From: Fragum whitleyi
Lineage: Eukaryota > Mollusca > Bivalvia > Cardiida > Cardiidae
DNA length: 64,000 bases
Direction of reading: 5' to 3'
Assembly (NCBI GenBank): GCA_948146395.1
Contig: OX411556.1
Coordinates: 1,178,001 to 1,242,000, forward strand
In this document: positions 24,431 through 36,885 of the stretch, in pieces
How the letters are laid out: every line of letters starts with the position of its first letter
How positions within the stretch are numbered: the stretch's first letter is position 1
Translations under genes and position numbers: made by a program
The notes under the pieces: model-generated
Told to the model about the DNA's origin: nothing
What the model saw: only the letters and a program-made list of their open reading frames with translations
Database searches by the model: none

Positions 24431-24889
24431 CATTCATACCCACATCGTCCCAAACACGCGCGTTCACTAGCTATGCATGTGCGCTTCAAATTGACACCGG
24501 TTTCGATGCCGTCTGATGCATCCGTCTGTGCGTTTATGCAGCATCCCTGACCCCTTGTTATTCGATTTAATAGTAATTATTTAATCCTGATTTAATGTTA
24601 AATATTTTGGGTACCCATTTTTCGATCGACTGATGCGCCCATGCATTCATACCAACCTCGCCCCAAACACGCGCGTTCGCTAGCTATGCATGTGCGCTTC
24701 AAATTGACACCGGTTTCGATGCCGTCTGATGCATCCGTCTGTGCGTTTATGCAGCATCCCTGACCCCTTGTTATTCGATTTAATAGTAATTATTTAATCC
24801 TGATTTAATGTTAAATATTTCGGGTACCCATTTTTCGATCGACTGATGCGCCCATGCATTCATACCCACATCGCCCCAAACACTCGCGT

Positions 24890-27800
24890 TCGCTAGCTAT
24901 GCATGTGCGCTTCAAATTGACACCGGTTTCGATGCCGTCTGATGCATCCGTCTGTGCGTTTATGCAGCATCCCTGACCCCTTGTTATTCGATTTAATAGT
25001 AATTATTTAATCCTGATTTAATGTTAAATATTTTGGGTACCCATTTTTCGATCGACTGATGCGCCCATGCATTCATACCCACATCGCCCCAAACACGCGC
25101 GTTCGCTAGCTATGCATGTGTGCTTCAAATTGACACCGGTTTCGATGCCGTCTGATGCATCCGTCTGTGCGTTTATGCAGCATCCCTGACCCCTTGTTAT
25201 TCGATGTAATAGTAATTATTTAATCCTGATTTAATGTTAAATATTTTGGGTACCCATTTTTCGATCTACTGATGCGCCCATGCATTCATACCCACATCGT
25301 CCCAAACACTCGCGTTCGCTAGCTATGCATGTGCGCTTCAAATTGACACCGGTTTCGATGCCGTCTGATGCATCCGTCTGTGCGTTTATGCAGCATCCCT
25401 GACCCCTTGTTATTCGATTTAATAGTAATTATTTAATCCTGATTTAATGTTAAATATTTTTGGTACCCATTTTTCGATCGACTGATGCGCCCATGCATTC
25501 ACACCCACATCGTCCCAAACACTCGCGTTCGCTAGCTATGCATGTGCGCTTCAAATTGACACCGGTTTCGATGCCGTCTGATGCATCCGTCTGTGCGTTT
25601 ATGCAGCATCCCTGACCCCTTGTTATTCGATTTAATAGTAATTATTTAATCCTGATTTAATGTTAAATATTTTGGGTACCCATTTTTCGATCGACTGATG
25701 CGCCCATGCATTCATACCCACATCGTCCCAAACACGCGCGTTCACTAGCTTTGCATGTGCGCTTCAAATTGACACCGGTTTCGATGCCGTCTGATGCATC
25801 CGTCTGTGCGTTTATGTAGCATCCCTGATCCCTTGTTATTCGATTTAATAGTAATTATTTAATCTTGACTTAATGTTAAATATTTTGGGTAACCCATTTT
25901 TCGATCGACTGATGCGCCCATGCATTCATACCCACATCGCCCCAAACACGCGCGTTCGCTAGCTATGCATGTGCGCTTCAAATTGACACCGGTTTCGATG
26001 CCGTCTGATGTATCCGTCTGTGCGTTTATGCAGCATCCCTGACCCCTTGTTATTCGATTTAATAGTAATTATTTAATCCTGATTTAATGTTAAATATTTT
26101 GGGTACCCATTTTTTGATCGACTGATGCGCCCATGCATTCATACCCACATCGTCCCAAACACTCGCGTTCGCTAGCTATGCATGTGCGCTTCAAATTGAC
26201 ACCGGTTTCGATGCCGTCTGATGCATCCGTCTGTGCGTTTATGCAGCATCCCTGACCCCTTGTTATTCGATTTAATAGTAATTATTTAATCCTGATTTAA
26301 TGTTAAATATTTTGGGTACCCATTTTTCGATCGACTGATGCGCCCATGCATTCATACCCACATCGTCCCAAACACGCGCGTTCACTAGCTATGCATGTGC
26401 GCTTCAAATTGACACCGGTTTCGATGCCGTCTGATGCATCCGGCTGTGCGTTTATGCAGCATCCCTGACCCCTTGTTATTCGATTTAATAGTAATTATTT
26501 AATCCTGATTTAATGTTAAATATTTTGGGTACCCATTTTTCGATTGACTGATGCGCCCATGCATTCATACCCACATCGTCCCAAACACGCGCGTTCACTA
26601 GCTATGCATGTGCGCTTCAAATTGACACCGGTTTCGATGCCGTCTGATGCATCCGTCTGTGCGTTTATGCAGCATCCCTGACCCCTTGTTATTCGATTTA
26701 ATAGTAATTATTTAATCCTGATTTAATGTTAAATATTTTGGTTACCCATTTTTCGATCGACTGATACGCCCATGCATTCATACCCACATCGCCCCAAACA
26801 CGCGCGTTCGCTAGCTATGCATGTGCGCTTCAAATTGACACCGGTTTCGATGCCGTCTGATGCATCCGTCTGTGCGCTTATGCAGCATCCCTGACCCCTT
26901 GTTATTCGATTTAATAGTAATTATTTAATCCTGATTTAATGTTAGATATTTTGGGTACCCATTTTTCGATCGACTGATGCGCCCATGCATTCATACCCAC
27001 ATCGTCCCAAACACTCGCGTTTGCTAGCTATGCATGTGCGCTTCAAATTGACACCGGTTTCGATGCCGTCTGATGCGTCCGTCTGTGCGTTTATGCAGCA
27101 TCCCTGACCCATTGTTATTCGATTTAATAGTAATTATTTAATCCTGATTTAATGTTAAATATTTTGGGTACCCATTTTTCGATCGACTGATGCGCCCATG
27201 CATTCATACCCACATCGTCCTAAACACGCGCGTTCACTAGCTATGCATGTGCGCTTCAAATTGACACCGGTTTCGATGCCGTCTGATGCATCCGTCTGTG
27301 CGTTTATGCAGCATCCCTGACCCCTTGTTATTCGATTTAATAGTAATTATTTAATCCTGATTTAATGTTAAATATTTTGGGTACCCATTTTTCGATCGAC
27401 TGATGCGCCCATGCATTCATACCCACATCGTCCCAAACACGCGCGTTCACTAGCTATGCATGTGCGCTTCAAATTGACACCGGTTTCGATGCCGTCTGAT
27501 GCATCCGTCTGTGCGTTTATGTAGCATCCCTGATCCCTTGTTATTCGATTTAATAGTAATTATTTAATCTTGACTTAATGTTAAATATTTTGGGTAACCC
27601 ATTTTTCGATCGACTGATGCGCCCATGCATTCATACCCACATCGCCCCAAACACGCGCGTTCGCTAGCTATGCATGTGCGCTTCAAATTGACACCGGTTT
27701 CGATGCCGTCTGATGCATCCGTCTGTGCGTTTATGCAGCATCCCTGACCCCTTGTTATTCGATTTAATAGTAATTATTTAATCCTGATTTAATGTTAAAT

Positions 27801-28725
27801 ATTTTGGGTACCCATTTTTAGATCGACTGATGCGCCCATGCATTCATACCCACATCGTCCCAAACACTCGCGTTCGCTAGCTATGCATGTGCGCTTCAAA
27901 TTGACACCGGTTTCGATGCCGTCTGATGCATCCGTCTGTGCGTTTATGCAGCATCCCTGACCCCTTGTTATTCGATTTAATAGTAATTATTTAATCCTGA
28001 TTTAATGTTAAATATTTTGGGTACCCATTTTTCGATCGACTGATGCGCCCATGCATTCATACCCACATCGTCCCAAACACGCGCGTTCACTAGCTATGCA
28101 TGTGCGCTTCAAATTGACACCGGTTTCGATGCCGTCTGATGCATCCGTCTGTGCGTTTATGCAGCATCCCTGACCCCTTGTTATTCGATTTAATAGTAAT
28201 TATTTAATCCTGATTTAATGTTAAATATTTTGGGTACCCATTTTTCGATTGACTGATGCGCCCATGCATTCAAACCCACATCGTCCCAAACACGCGCGTT
28301 CACTAGCTATGCATGTGCGCTTCAAATTGACACCGGTTTCGATGCCGTCTGATGCATCCGTCTGTGCGTTTATGCAGCATCCCTGACCCCTTGTTATTCG
28401 ATTTAATAGTAATTATTTAATCCTGATTTAATGTTAAATATTTTGGGTACCCATTTTTCGATCGACTGATGCGCCCATGCATTCATACCCACATCGCCCC
28501 AAACACGCGCGTTCGCTAGCTATGCATGTGCGCTTCAAATTGACACCGGTTTCGATGCCGTCTGATGCATCCGTCTGTGCGTTTATGCAGCATCCCTGAC
28601 CCCTTATTATTCGATTTAATAGTAATTATTTAATCCTGATTTAATGTTAAATATTTTGGGTACCCATTTTTCGATCGACTGATGCGCCCATGCATTCATA
28701 CCCACATCGTCCCAAACACGCGCGT
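24890..28725 (+). repeat. 18-monomer higher-order repeat, copy 1 (3,836 bp)
   Basis: Eighteen units plus two inserted bases. Read by type, the order is b a a c, b a c c, b a c c, b a c c, b c, so the repeat itself seems built from an older four-unit motif. Markers are GATGTAATAG (about 25204), TATTTTTGG with CATTCACACC (25451-25505), TAACCC monomers at 25891 and 27596, and CATCCGGCTG (about 26438). All of these recur 3,836 bp later. Unit boundaries are set by where the match begins, so they are approximate to about one monomer. Confidence 0.87.
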
Positions 28726-31700
28726 TCACTAGCTATGCATGTGCGCTTCAAATTGACACCGGTTTCGATGCCGTCTGATGCATCCGTCTGTGCGTTTATG
28801 CAGCATCCCTGACCCCTTGTTATTCGATTTAATAGTAATTATTTAATCCTGATTTAATGTTAAATATTTTGGGTACCCATTTTTCGATCGACTGATGCGC
28901 CCATGCATTCATACCCACATCGCCCCAAACACGCGCGTTCGCTAGCTATGCATGTGTGATTCAAATTGACACCGGTTTCGATGCCGTCTGATGCATCCGT
29001 CTGTGCGTTTATGCAGCATCCCTGACCCCTTGTTATTCGATGTAATAGTAATTATTTAATCCTGATTTAATGTTAAATATTTTGGGTACCCATTTTTCGA
29101 TCTACTGATGCGCCCATGCATTCATACCCACATCGTCCCAAACACTCGCGTTCGCTAGCTATGCATGTGCGCTTCAAATTGACACCGGTTTCGATGCCGT
29201 CTGATGCATCCGTCTGTGCGTTTATGCAGCATCCCTGACCCCTTGTTATTCGATTTAATAGTAATTATTTAATCCTGATTTAATGTTAAATATTTTTGGT
29301 ACCCATTTTTCGATCGACTGATGCGCCCATGCATTCACACCCACATCGTCCCAAACACTCGCGTTCGCTAGCTATGCATGTGCGCTTCAAATTGACACCG
29401 GTTTCGATGCCGTCTGATGCATCCGTCTGTGCGTTTATGCAGCATCCCTGACCCCTTGTTATTCGATTTAATAGTAATTATTTAATCCTGATTTAATGTT
29501 AAATATTTTGGGTACCCATTTTTCGATCGACTGATGCGCCCATGCATTCATACCCACATCGTCCCAAACACGCGCGTTCACTAGCTATGCATGTGCGCTT
29601 CAAATTGACACCGGTTTCGATGCCGTCTGATGCATCCGTCTGTGCGTTTATGTAGCATCCCTGATCCCTTGTTATTCGATTTAATAGTAATTATTTAATC
29701 TTGACTTAATGTTAAATATTTTGGGTAACCCATTTTTCGATCGACTGATGCGCCCATGCATTCATACCCACATCGCCCCAAACACGCGCGTTCGCTAGCT
29801 ATGCATGTGCGCTTCAAATTGACACCGGTTTCGATGCCGTCTGATGTATCCGTCTGTGCGTTTATGCAGCATCCCTGACCCCTTGTTATTCGATTTAATA
29901 GTAATTATTTAATCCTGATTTAATGTTAAATATTTTGGGTACCCATTTTTTGATCGACTGATGCGCCCATGCATTCATACCCACATCGTCCCAAACACTC
30001 GCGTTCGCTAGCTATGCATGTGCGCTTCAAATTGACACCGGTTTCGATGCCGTCTGATGCATCCGTCTGTGCGTTTATGCAGCATCCCTGACCCCTTGTT
30101 ATTCGATTTAATAGTAATTATTTAATCCTGATTTAATGTTAAATATTTTGGGTACCCATTTTTCGATCGACTGATGCGCCCATGCATTCATACCCACATC
30201 GTCCCAAACACGCGCGTTCACTAGCTATGCATGTGCGCTTCAAATTGACACCGGTTTCGATGCCGTCTGATGCATCCGGCTGTGCGTTTATGCAGCATCC
30301 CTGACCCCTTGTTATTCGATTTAATAGTAATTATTTAATCCTGATTTAATGTTAAATATTTTGGGTACCCATTTTTCGATTGACTGATGCGCCCATGCAT
30401 TCATACCCACATCGTCCAAAACACGCGCGTTCGCTAGCTATGCATGTGCGCTTCAAATTGACACCGGTTTCGATGCCGTCTGATGCATCCGTCTGTGCGT
30501 TTATGCAGCATCCCTGACCCCTTGTTATTCGATTTAATAGTAATTATTTAATCCTGATTTAATGTTAAATATTTTGGTTACCCATTTTTCGATCGACTGA
30601 TACGCCCATGCATTCATACCCACATCGCCCCAAACACGCGCGTTCGCTAGCTATGCATGTGCGCTTCAAATTGACACCGGTTTCGATGCCGTCTGATGCA
30701 TCCGTCTGTGCGCTTATGCAGCATCCCTGACCCCTTGTTATTCGATTTAATAGTAATTATTTAATCCTGATTTAATGTTAGATATTTTGGGTACCCATTT
30801 TTCGATCGACTGATGCGCCCATGCATTCATACCCACATCGTCCCAAACACTCGCGTTTGCTAGCTATGCATGTGCGCTTCAAATTGACACCGGTTTCGAT
30901 GCCGTCTGATGCATCCGTCTGTGCGTTTATGCAGCATCCCTGACCCCTTGTTATTCGATTTAATAGTAATTATTTAATCCTGATTTAATGTTAAATATTT
31001 TGGGTACCCATTTTTCGATCGACTGATGCGCCCATGCATTCATACCCACATCGCCCTAAACACGCGCGTTCACTAGCTATGCATGTGCGCTTCAAATTGA
31101 CACCGGTTTCGATGCCGTCTGATGCATCAGTCTGTGCGTTTATGCAGCATCCCTGACCCCTTGTTATTCGATTTAATAGTAATTATTTAATCCTGATTTA
31201 ATGTTAAATATTTTGGGTACCCATTTTTCGATCGACTGATGCGCCCATGCATTCATACCCACATCGTCCCAAACACGCGCGTTCACTAGCTATGCATGTG
31301 CGCTTCAAATTGACACCGGTTTCGATGCCGTCTGATGCATCCGTCTGTGCGTTTATGTAGCATCCCTGATCCCTTGTTATTCGATTTAATAGTAATTATT
31401 TAATCTTGACTTAATGTTAAATATTTTGGGTAACCCATTTTTCGATCGACTGATGCGCCCATGCATTCATACCCACATCGCCCCAAACACGCGCGTTCGC
31501 TAGCTATGCATGTGCGCTTCAAATTGACACCGGTTTCGATGCCGTCTGATGCATCCGTCTGTGCGTTTATGCAGCATCCCTGACCCCTTGTTATTCGATT
31601 TAATAGTAATTATTTAATCCTGATTTAATGTTAAATATTTTGGGTACCCATTTTTTGATCGACTGATGCGCCCATGCATTCATACCCACATCGTCCCAAA

Positions 31701-32561
31701 CACTCGCGTTCGCTAGCTATGCATGTGCGCTTCAAATTGACACCGGTTTCGATGCCGTCTGATGCATCCGTCTGTGCGTTTATGTAGCATCACTGACCCC
31801 TTGTTATTCGATTTAATAGTAATTATTTAATCCTGATTTAATGTTAAATATTTTGGGTACCCATTTTTCGATCGACTGATGCGCCCATGCATTCATACCC
31901 ACATCGTCCCAAACACGCGCGTTCACTAGCTATGCATGTGCGCTTCAAATGGACACCGGTTTCGATGCCGTCTGATGCATCCGTCTGTGCGTTTATGCAG
32001 CATCCCTGACCCCTTGTTATTCGATTTAATAGTAATTATTTAATCCTGATTTAATGTTAAATATTTTGGGTACCCATTTTTCGATTGACTGATGCGCCCA
32101 TGCATTCATACCCACATCGTCCCAAACACGCGCGTTCACTAGCTATGCATGTGCGCTTCAAATTGACACCGGTTTCGATGCCGTCTGATGCATCCGTCTG
32201 TGCGTTTATGCAGCATCCCTGACCCCTTGTTATTCGATTTAATAGTAATTATTTAATCCTGATTTAATGTTAAATATTTTGGGTACCCATTTTTCGATCG
32301 ACTGATGCGCCCATGCATTCATACCCACATCGCCCCAAACACGCGCGTTCGCTAGCTATGCATGTGCGCTTCAAATTGACACCGGTTTCGATGCCGTCTG
32401 ATGCATCCGTCTGTGCGTTTATGCAGCATCCCTGACCCCTTATTATTCGATTTAATAGTAATTATTTAATCCTGATTTAATGTTAAATATTTTGGGTACC
32501 CATTTTTCGATCGACTGATGCGCCCATGCATTCATACCCACATCGTCCCAAACACGCGCGT
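28726..32561 (+). repeat. 18-monomer higher-order repeat, copy 2
   Basis: It follows copy 1 directly and keeps the same order of types, with a few converted units: T-G-G instead of c near 30416, and C-G-A instead of c near 31056. Markers at +3,836 bp are GATGTAATAG (29040), CATTCACACC (29331), TAACCC at 29727 and 31432, and CTTATTATTCG (32441, from 28605). The match ends near 32.56 kb, where the next unit reads CTAATGCATC and is type a rather than b. Confidence 0.87.
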
Positions 32562-32860
32562 TCACTAGCTATGCATGTGCGCTTCAAATTGACACCGGTT
32601 TCGATGCCGTCTAATGCATCCGTCTGTGCGTTTATGCAGCATCCCTGACCCCTTGTTATTCGATTTAATAGTAATTATTTAATCCTGATTTAATGTTAAA
32701 TATTTTGGGTACCCATTTTTCGATCGACTGATGCGCCCATGCATTCATACCCACATCGTCCCAAACACTCGCGTTCGCTAGCTATGCATGTGCGCTTCAA
32801 ATTGACACCGGTTTCGATGCCGTCTGATGCATCCGTCTGTGCGTTTATGCAGCATCCCTG

Positions 32861-33710
32861 ACAACTTGTTATTCGATTTAATAGTAATTATTTAATCCTG
32901 ATTTAATGTTAAAAATTTGGGTACCCATTTTTCGGTCGACTGATGCGCCCATGCATTCATACCCACATCGTCCCAAACACGCGCGTTCACTAGCTATGCA
33001 TGTGAACTTCAAATTGACACCGGTTTCGATGCCGTCTGATGCATCCGTCTGTGCGTTTATGCAGCATCCCTGACAACTTGTTATTCGATTTAATAGTAAT
33101 TATTTAATCCTGATTTAATGTTAAATATTTTGGGTACCCATTTTTCGATCGACTGATGCGCCCATGCATTCATACCCACATCGTCCCAAACACTCGCGTT
33201 CGCTAGCTATGCATGTGCGCTTCAAATTGACACCGGTTTCGATGCCGTCTGATGCATCCGTCTGTGCGTTTATGCAGCATCCCTGACAACTTGTTATTCG
33301 ATTTAATAGTAATTATTTAATCCTGATTTAATGTTAAAAATTTGGGTACCCATTTTTCGGTCGACTGATGCGCCCATGCATTCATACCCACATCGTCCCA
33401 AACACGCGCGTTCACTAGCTATGCATGTGAACTTCAAATTGACACCGGTTTCGATGCCGTCTGATGCATCCGTCTGTGCGTTTATGCAGCATCCCTGACC
33501 CCTTGTTATTCGATTTAATAGTAATTATTTAATCCTGATTTAATGTTTAATATTTTGGGTACCCATTTTTCGATCGACTGATGCGCCCATGCATTCATAC
33601 CCACATCGCCCCAAACACGCGCGTTCGCTAGCTATGCATGTGCGCTTCAAATTGACACCGGTTTCGATGCCGTCTGATGCATCCGTCTGTGCGTTTATGC
33701 AGCATCCGTG
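32861..33710 (+). repeat. 425-bp (two-monomer) tandem duplication
   Basis: The TGACAAC plus TTAAAAATTT monomer occurs at 32861 and again 425 bp later at 33286; 425 is two units minus the one base missing from this form. Neither the copy at 34.5 kb nor the one at 47.6 kb has the duplication, so it is a late, local event. The monomer between the two (about 33020-33232) is a hybrid: its head reads TGACAAC like its neighbour, but its core and tail are the ordinary type a form. Confidence 0.8.
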
Positions 33711-33873
33711 ACCCCTTGTTATTCGATTTAATAGTAATTATTTAATCCTGATTTAATGTTAAATATTTTGGGTACCCATTTTTCGATCGACTGATGCGCC
33801 CATGCATTCATACCCACATCGTCCCAAACACTCGCTTGCGCTAGCTATGCACGTGCGCTTCAAAATGACGCCG

Positions 33874-34013
33874 GTTTCGATGCCGTCTGATGCATCCGTC
33901 TGTGCGTTTATGCAGCATCCCTGACCCCTTGTAATGCGCCCATGCATTCATACCCACATCGTCCCAAACACTCGCGTTCGCTAGCTATGCATGTGCGCTT
34001 CAAATTGACACCG
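33874..34013 (+). repeat. 140-bp deleted monomer 1
   Basis: Seventy-three bases are missing at 33931-33933, removing the whole A+T core and both palindromes (monomer positions about 59-132). The junction reads CTTGTAATGCGCC. The A before ATGCGCC matches the rarer CTAATGCGCC form rather than the usual CTGATGCGCC, so the deletion probably arose in such a unit with a one-base overlap (T). The unit just upstream shares the rare changes CTTGCGCTAG, GCACGTGCGC and GACGCCGG with the other deleted copies. Loss of the core stops creates a 62-codon open frame on the minus strand, which is not a gene. Confidence 0.93.
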
Positions 34014-34059
34014 GTTTCGATGCCGTCTGATGCATCCGTCTGTGCGTTTATGCAGCATC

Positions 34060-34073
34060 CATGACCCCTTATT
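34060..34073 (+). repeat. Exchange junction of the 1,204-bp duplication
   Basis: The unit reads CATCCATGAC on its left, a form found only after a deleted monomer (35260, 48397), and CCCCTTATTATTCG on its right, the form of the unit at 32430 and 47196. The left-specific A is at 34061, and the first right-specific base is at 34066, where the left parent has A. The switch therefore falls within TGAC at 34062-34065. This is the signature of unequal crossing-over or a template switch between units. Confidence 0.82.
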
Positions 34074-35077
34074 ATTCGATTTAATAGTAATTATTTAATC
34101 CTGATTTAATGTTAAATATTTTGGGTACCCATTTTTCGATCGACTGATGCGCCCATGCATTCATACCCACATCGTCCCAAACACGCGCGTTCACTAGCTA
34201 TGCATGTGCGCTTCAAATTGACACCGGTTTCGATGCCGTCTAATGCATCCGTCTGTGCGTTTATGCAGCATCCCTGACCCCTTGTTATTCGATTTAATAG
34301 TAATTATTTAATCCTGATTTAATGTTAAATATTTTGGGTACCCATTTTTCGATCGACTGATGCGCCCATGCATTCATACCCACATCGTCCCAAACACTCG
34401 CGTTCGCTAGCTATGCATGTGCGCTTCAAATTGACACCGGTTTCGATGCCGTCTGATGCATCCGTCTGTGCGTTTATGCAGCATCCCTGACAACTTGTTA
34501 TTCGATTTAATAGTAATTATTTAATCCTGATTTAATGTTAAAAATTTGGGTACCCATTTTTCGGTCGACTGATGCGCCCATGCATTCATACCCACATCGT
34601 CCCAAACACGCGCGTTCACTAGCTATGCATGTGAACTTCAAATTGACACCGGTTTCGATGCCGTCTGATGCATCCGTCTGTGCGTTTATGCAGCATCCCT
34701 GACCCCTTGTTATTCGATTTAATAGTAATTATTTAATCCTGATTTAATGTTTAATATTTTGGGTACCCATTTTTCGATCGACTGATGCGCCCATGCATTC
34801 ATACCCACATCGCCCCAAACACGCGCGTTCGCTAGCTATGCATGTGCGCTTCAAATTGACACCGGTTTCGATGCCGTCTGATGCATCCGTCTGTGCGTTT
34901 ATGCAGCATCCGTGACCCCTTGTTATTCGATTTAATAGTAATTATTTAATCCTGATTTAATGTTAAATATTTTGGGTACCCATTTTTCGATCGACTGATG
35001 CGCCCATGCATTCATACCCACATCGTCCCAAACACTCGCTTGCGCTAGCTATGCACGTGCGCTTCAAAATGACGCCG

Positions 35078-35217
35078 GTTTCGATGCCGTCTGATGCATC
35101 CGTCTGTGCGTTTATGCAGCATCCCTGACCCCTTGTAATGCGCCCATGCATTCATACCCACATCGTCCCAAACACTCGCGTTCGCTAGCTATGCATGTGC
35201 GCTTCAAATTGACACCG
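35078..35217 (+). repeat. 140-bp deleted monomer 2
   Basis: The same deletion junction lies at 35135-35137, with the same flanking variants as copy 1, exactly 1,204 bp later. It arose by tandem duplication of the surrounding block, not by a new deletion. The following unit reads CATCCATGACAAC, which is the undisturbed continuation also seen at 48401. Confidence 0.93.
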
Positions 35218-36885
35218 GTTTCGATGCCGTCTGATGCATCCGTCTGTGCGTTTATGCAGCATCCATGACAACTTGTTATTCGATTTAATAGTAATTATTT
35301 AATCCTGATTTAATGTTAAATATTTTGGGTACCCATTTTTCGATCGACTGATGCGCCCATGCATTCATACCCACATCGTCCCAAACACTCGCGTTCGCTA
35401 GCTATGCATGTGCGCTTCAAATTGACACCGGTTTCGATGCCGTCTGATGCATCTGTCTGTGCGTTTATGCAGCATCCCTGACCCCTTGTTATTCGATTTA
35501 ATAGTAATTATTTAATCCTGATTTAATGTTAAATATTTTGGGTACCCATTTTTCGATCGACTGATGCGCCCATGCATTCATACCCACATCGTCCCAAACA
35601 CGCGCGTTCACTAGCTATGCATGTGCGCTTCAAATTGACACCGGTTTCGATGCCGTCTGATGCATCCGTCTGTGCGTTTATGTAGCATCCCTGATCCCTT
35701 GTTATTCGATTTAATAGTAATTATTTAATCTTGACTTAATGTTAAATATTTTGGGTAACCCATTTTTCGATCGACTGATGAGCCCATGCATTCATACCCA
35801 CATCGCCCCAAACACGCGCGTTCGCTAGCTATGCATGTGCGCTTCAAATTGACATCGGTTTCGATGCGTCTGATGCATCCGTCTGTGCGTTTATGCAGCA
35901 TCCCTGACCCCTTGTTATTCGATTTAATAGTAATTATTTAATCCTGATTTAATGTTAAATATTTTGGGTACCCATTTTTTGATCGACTGATGCGCCCATG
36001 CATTCATACCCACATCGTCCCAAACACTCGCGTTCGCTAGCTATGCATGTGCGCTTCAAATTGACACCGATTTCGATGCCGTCTGATGCATCCGTCTGTG
36101 CGTTTATGCAGCATCCCTGACCCCTTGTTATTCGATTTAATAGTAATTATTTAATCCTGATTTAATGTTAAATATTTTGGGTACCCAATTTTCGATCGAC
36201 TGATGCGCCCATGCATTCATACCCACATCGTCCCAAACACGCGCGTTCACTAGCTATGCATGTGCGCTTCAAATTGACACCGGTTTCGATGCCGTCTGAT
36301 GCATCCGTCTGTGCGTTTATACAGCATCCCTGACCCCTTGTTATTCGATTTAATAGTAATTATTTAATCCTGATTTAATGTTAAATATTTTGGGTACCCA
36401 TTTTTCGATTGACTGATGCGCCCATGCATTCATACCCACATCGTCCCAAACACGCGCGTTCACTAGCTATGCATGTGCGCTTCAAATTGACACCGGTTTC
36501 GATGCCGTCTGATGCATCCGTCTGTGCGTTTATGCAGCATCCCTGACCCCTTGTTATTCGATTTAATAGTAATTATTTAATCCTGATTTAATGTTAAATA
36601 TTTTGGGTACCCATTTTTCGATCGACTGATGCGCCCATGCATTCATACCAACCTCGCCCCAAACACGCGCGTTCGCTAGCTATGGATGTGCGCTTCAAAT
36701 TGACACCGGTTTCGATGCCGTCTGATGCATCCGTCTGTGCGTTTATGCAGCATCCCTGACCCCTTGTTATTCGATTTAATAGTAATTATTTAATCCTGAT
36801 TTAATGTTAAATATTTCGGGTACCCATTTTTCGATCGACTGATGCGCCCATGCATTCATACCCACATCGCCCCAAACACTCGCGT

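Larger units (their letters stand above)
24430..36425 (+). repeat. First copy of the ~12-kb superunit (11,996-bp offset)
   Basis: This stretch and the one starting near 36426 match at an offset of exactly 11,996 bp. Markers are ACCAACCTCG at 24651 and 36647, TATTTCGGG at 24817 and 36813, and the TAACCC monomers at 25891, 27596 and 29727 against 37887, 39592 and 41723. It holds two complete 18-monomer repeats, then a block with two 140-bp deleted monomers. After about 42.4 kb the offset becomes 14,766 and later 13,137. These shifts are explained exactly by a 2,770-bp duplication in the second copy and by 425-bp plus 1,204-bp duplications in this one. Confidence 0.88.
32562..36425 (+). repeat. 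Linker block with deleted monomers, expanded copy
   Basis: The block is recognised by units reading TGACAACTTG (32859, 33072, 33284, 34489), by TTAAAAATTTGG with TTCGGTCGAC (32909, 33334, 34538), by ATGTGAACTTC, and by two 140-bp monomers. Compared with its relative at 47.3-49.7 kb it has two additional tandem duplications, of 425 and 1,204 bp. After 35.7 kb come a TAACCC unit (35757), GATGAGCCC (35778) and a unit with one base missing (GATGCGTCTG, 35864). Confidence 0.85.

Noticed and set aside
33759..33947. Minus-strand open reading frame of 62 codons, repeated at 34963-35151, 48100-48288, 52927-53115 and 55624-55812
   Set aside because: It exists only because the 73-bp deletion removes the A+T core with its stop codons. 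It begins and ends inside satellite sequence, and its five versions differ as the DNA does. There is no sign of selection on codons, no ribosome-binding or promoter context and no recognisable domain.
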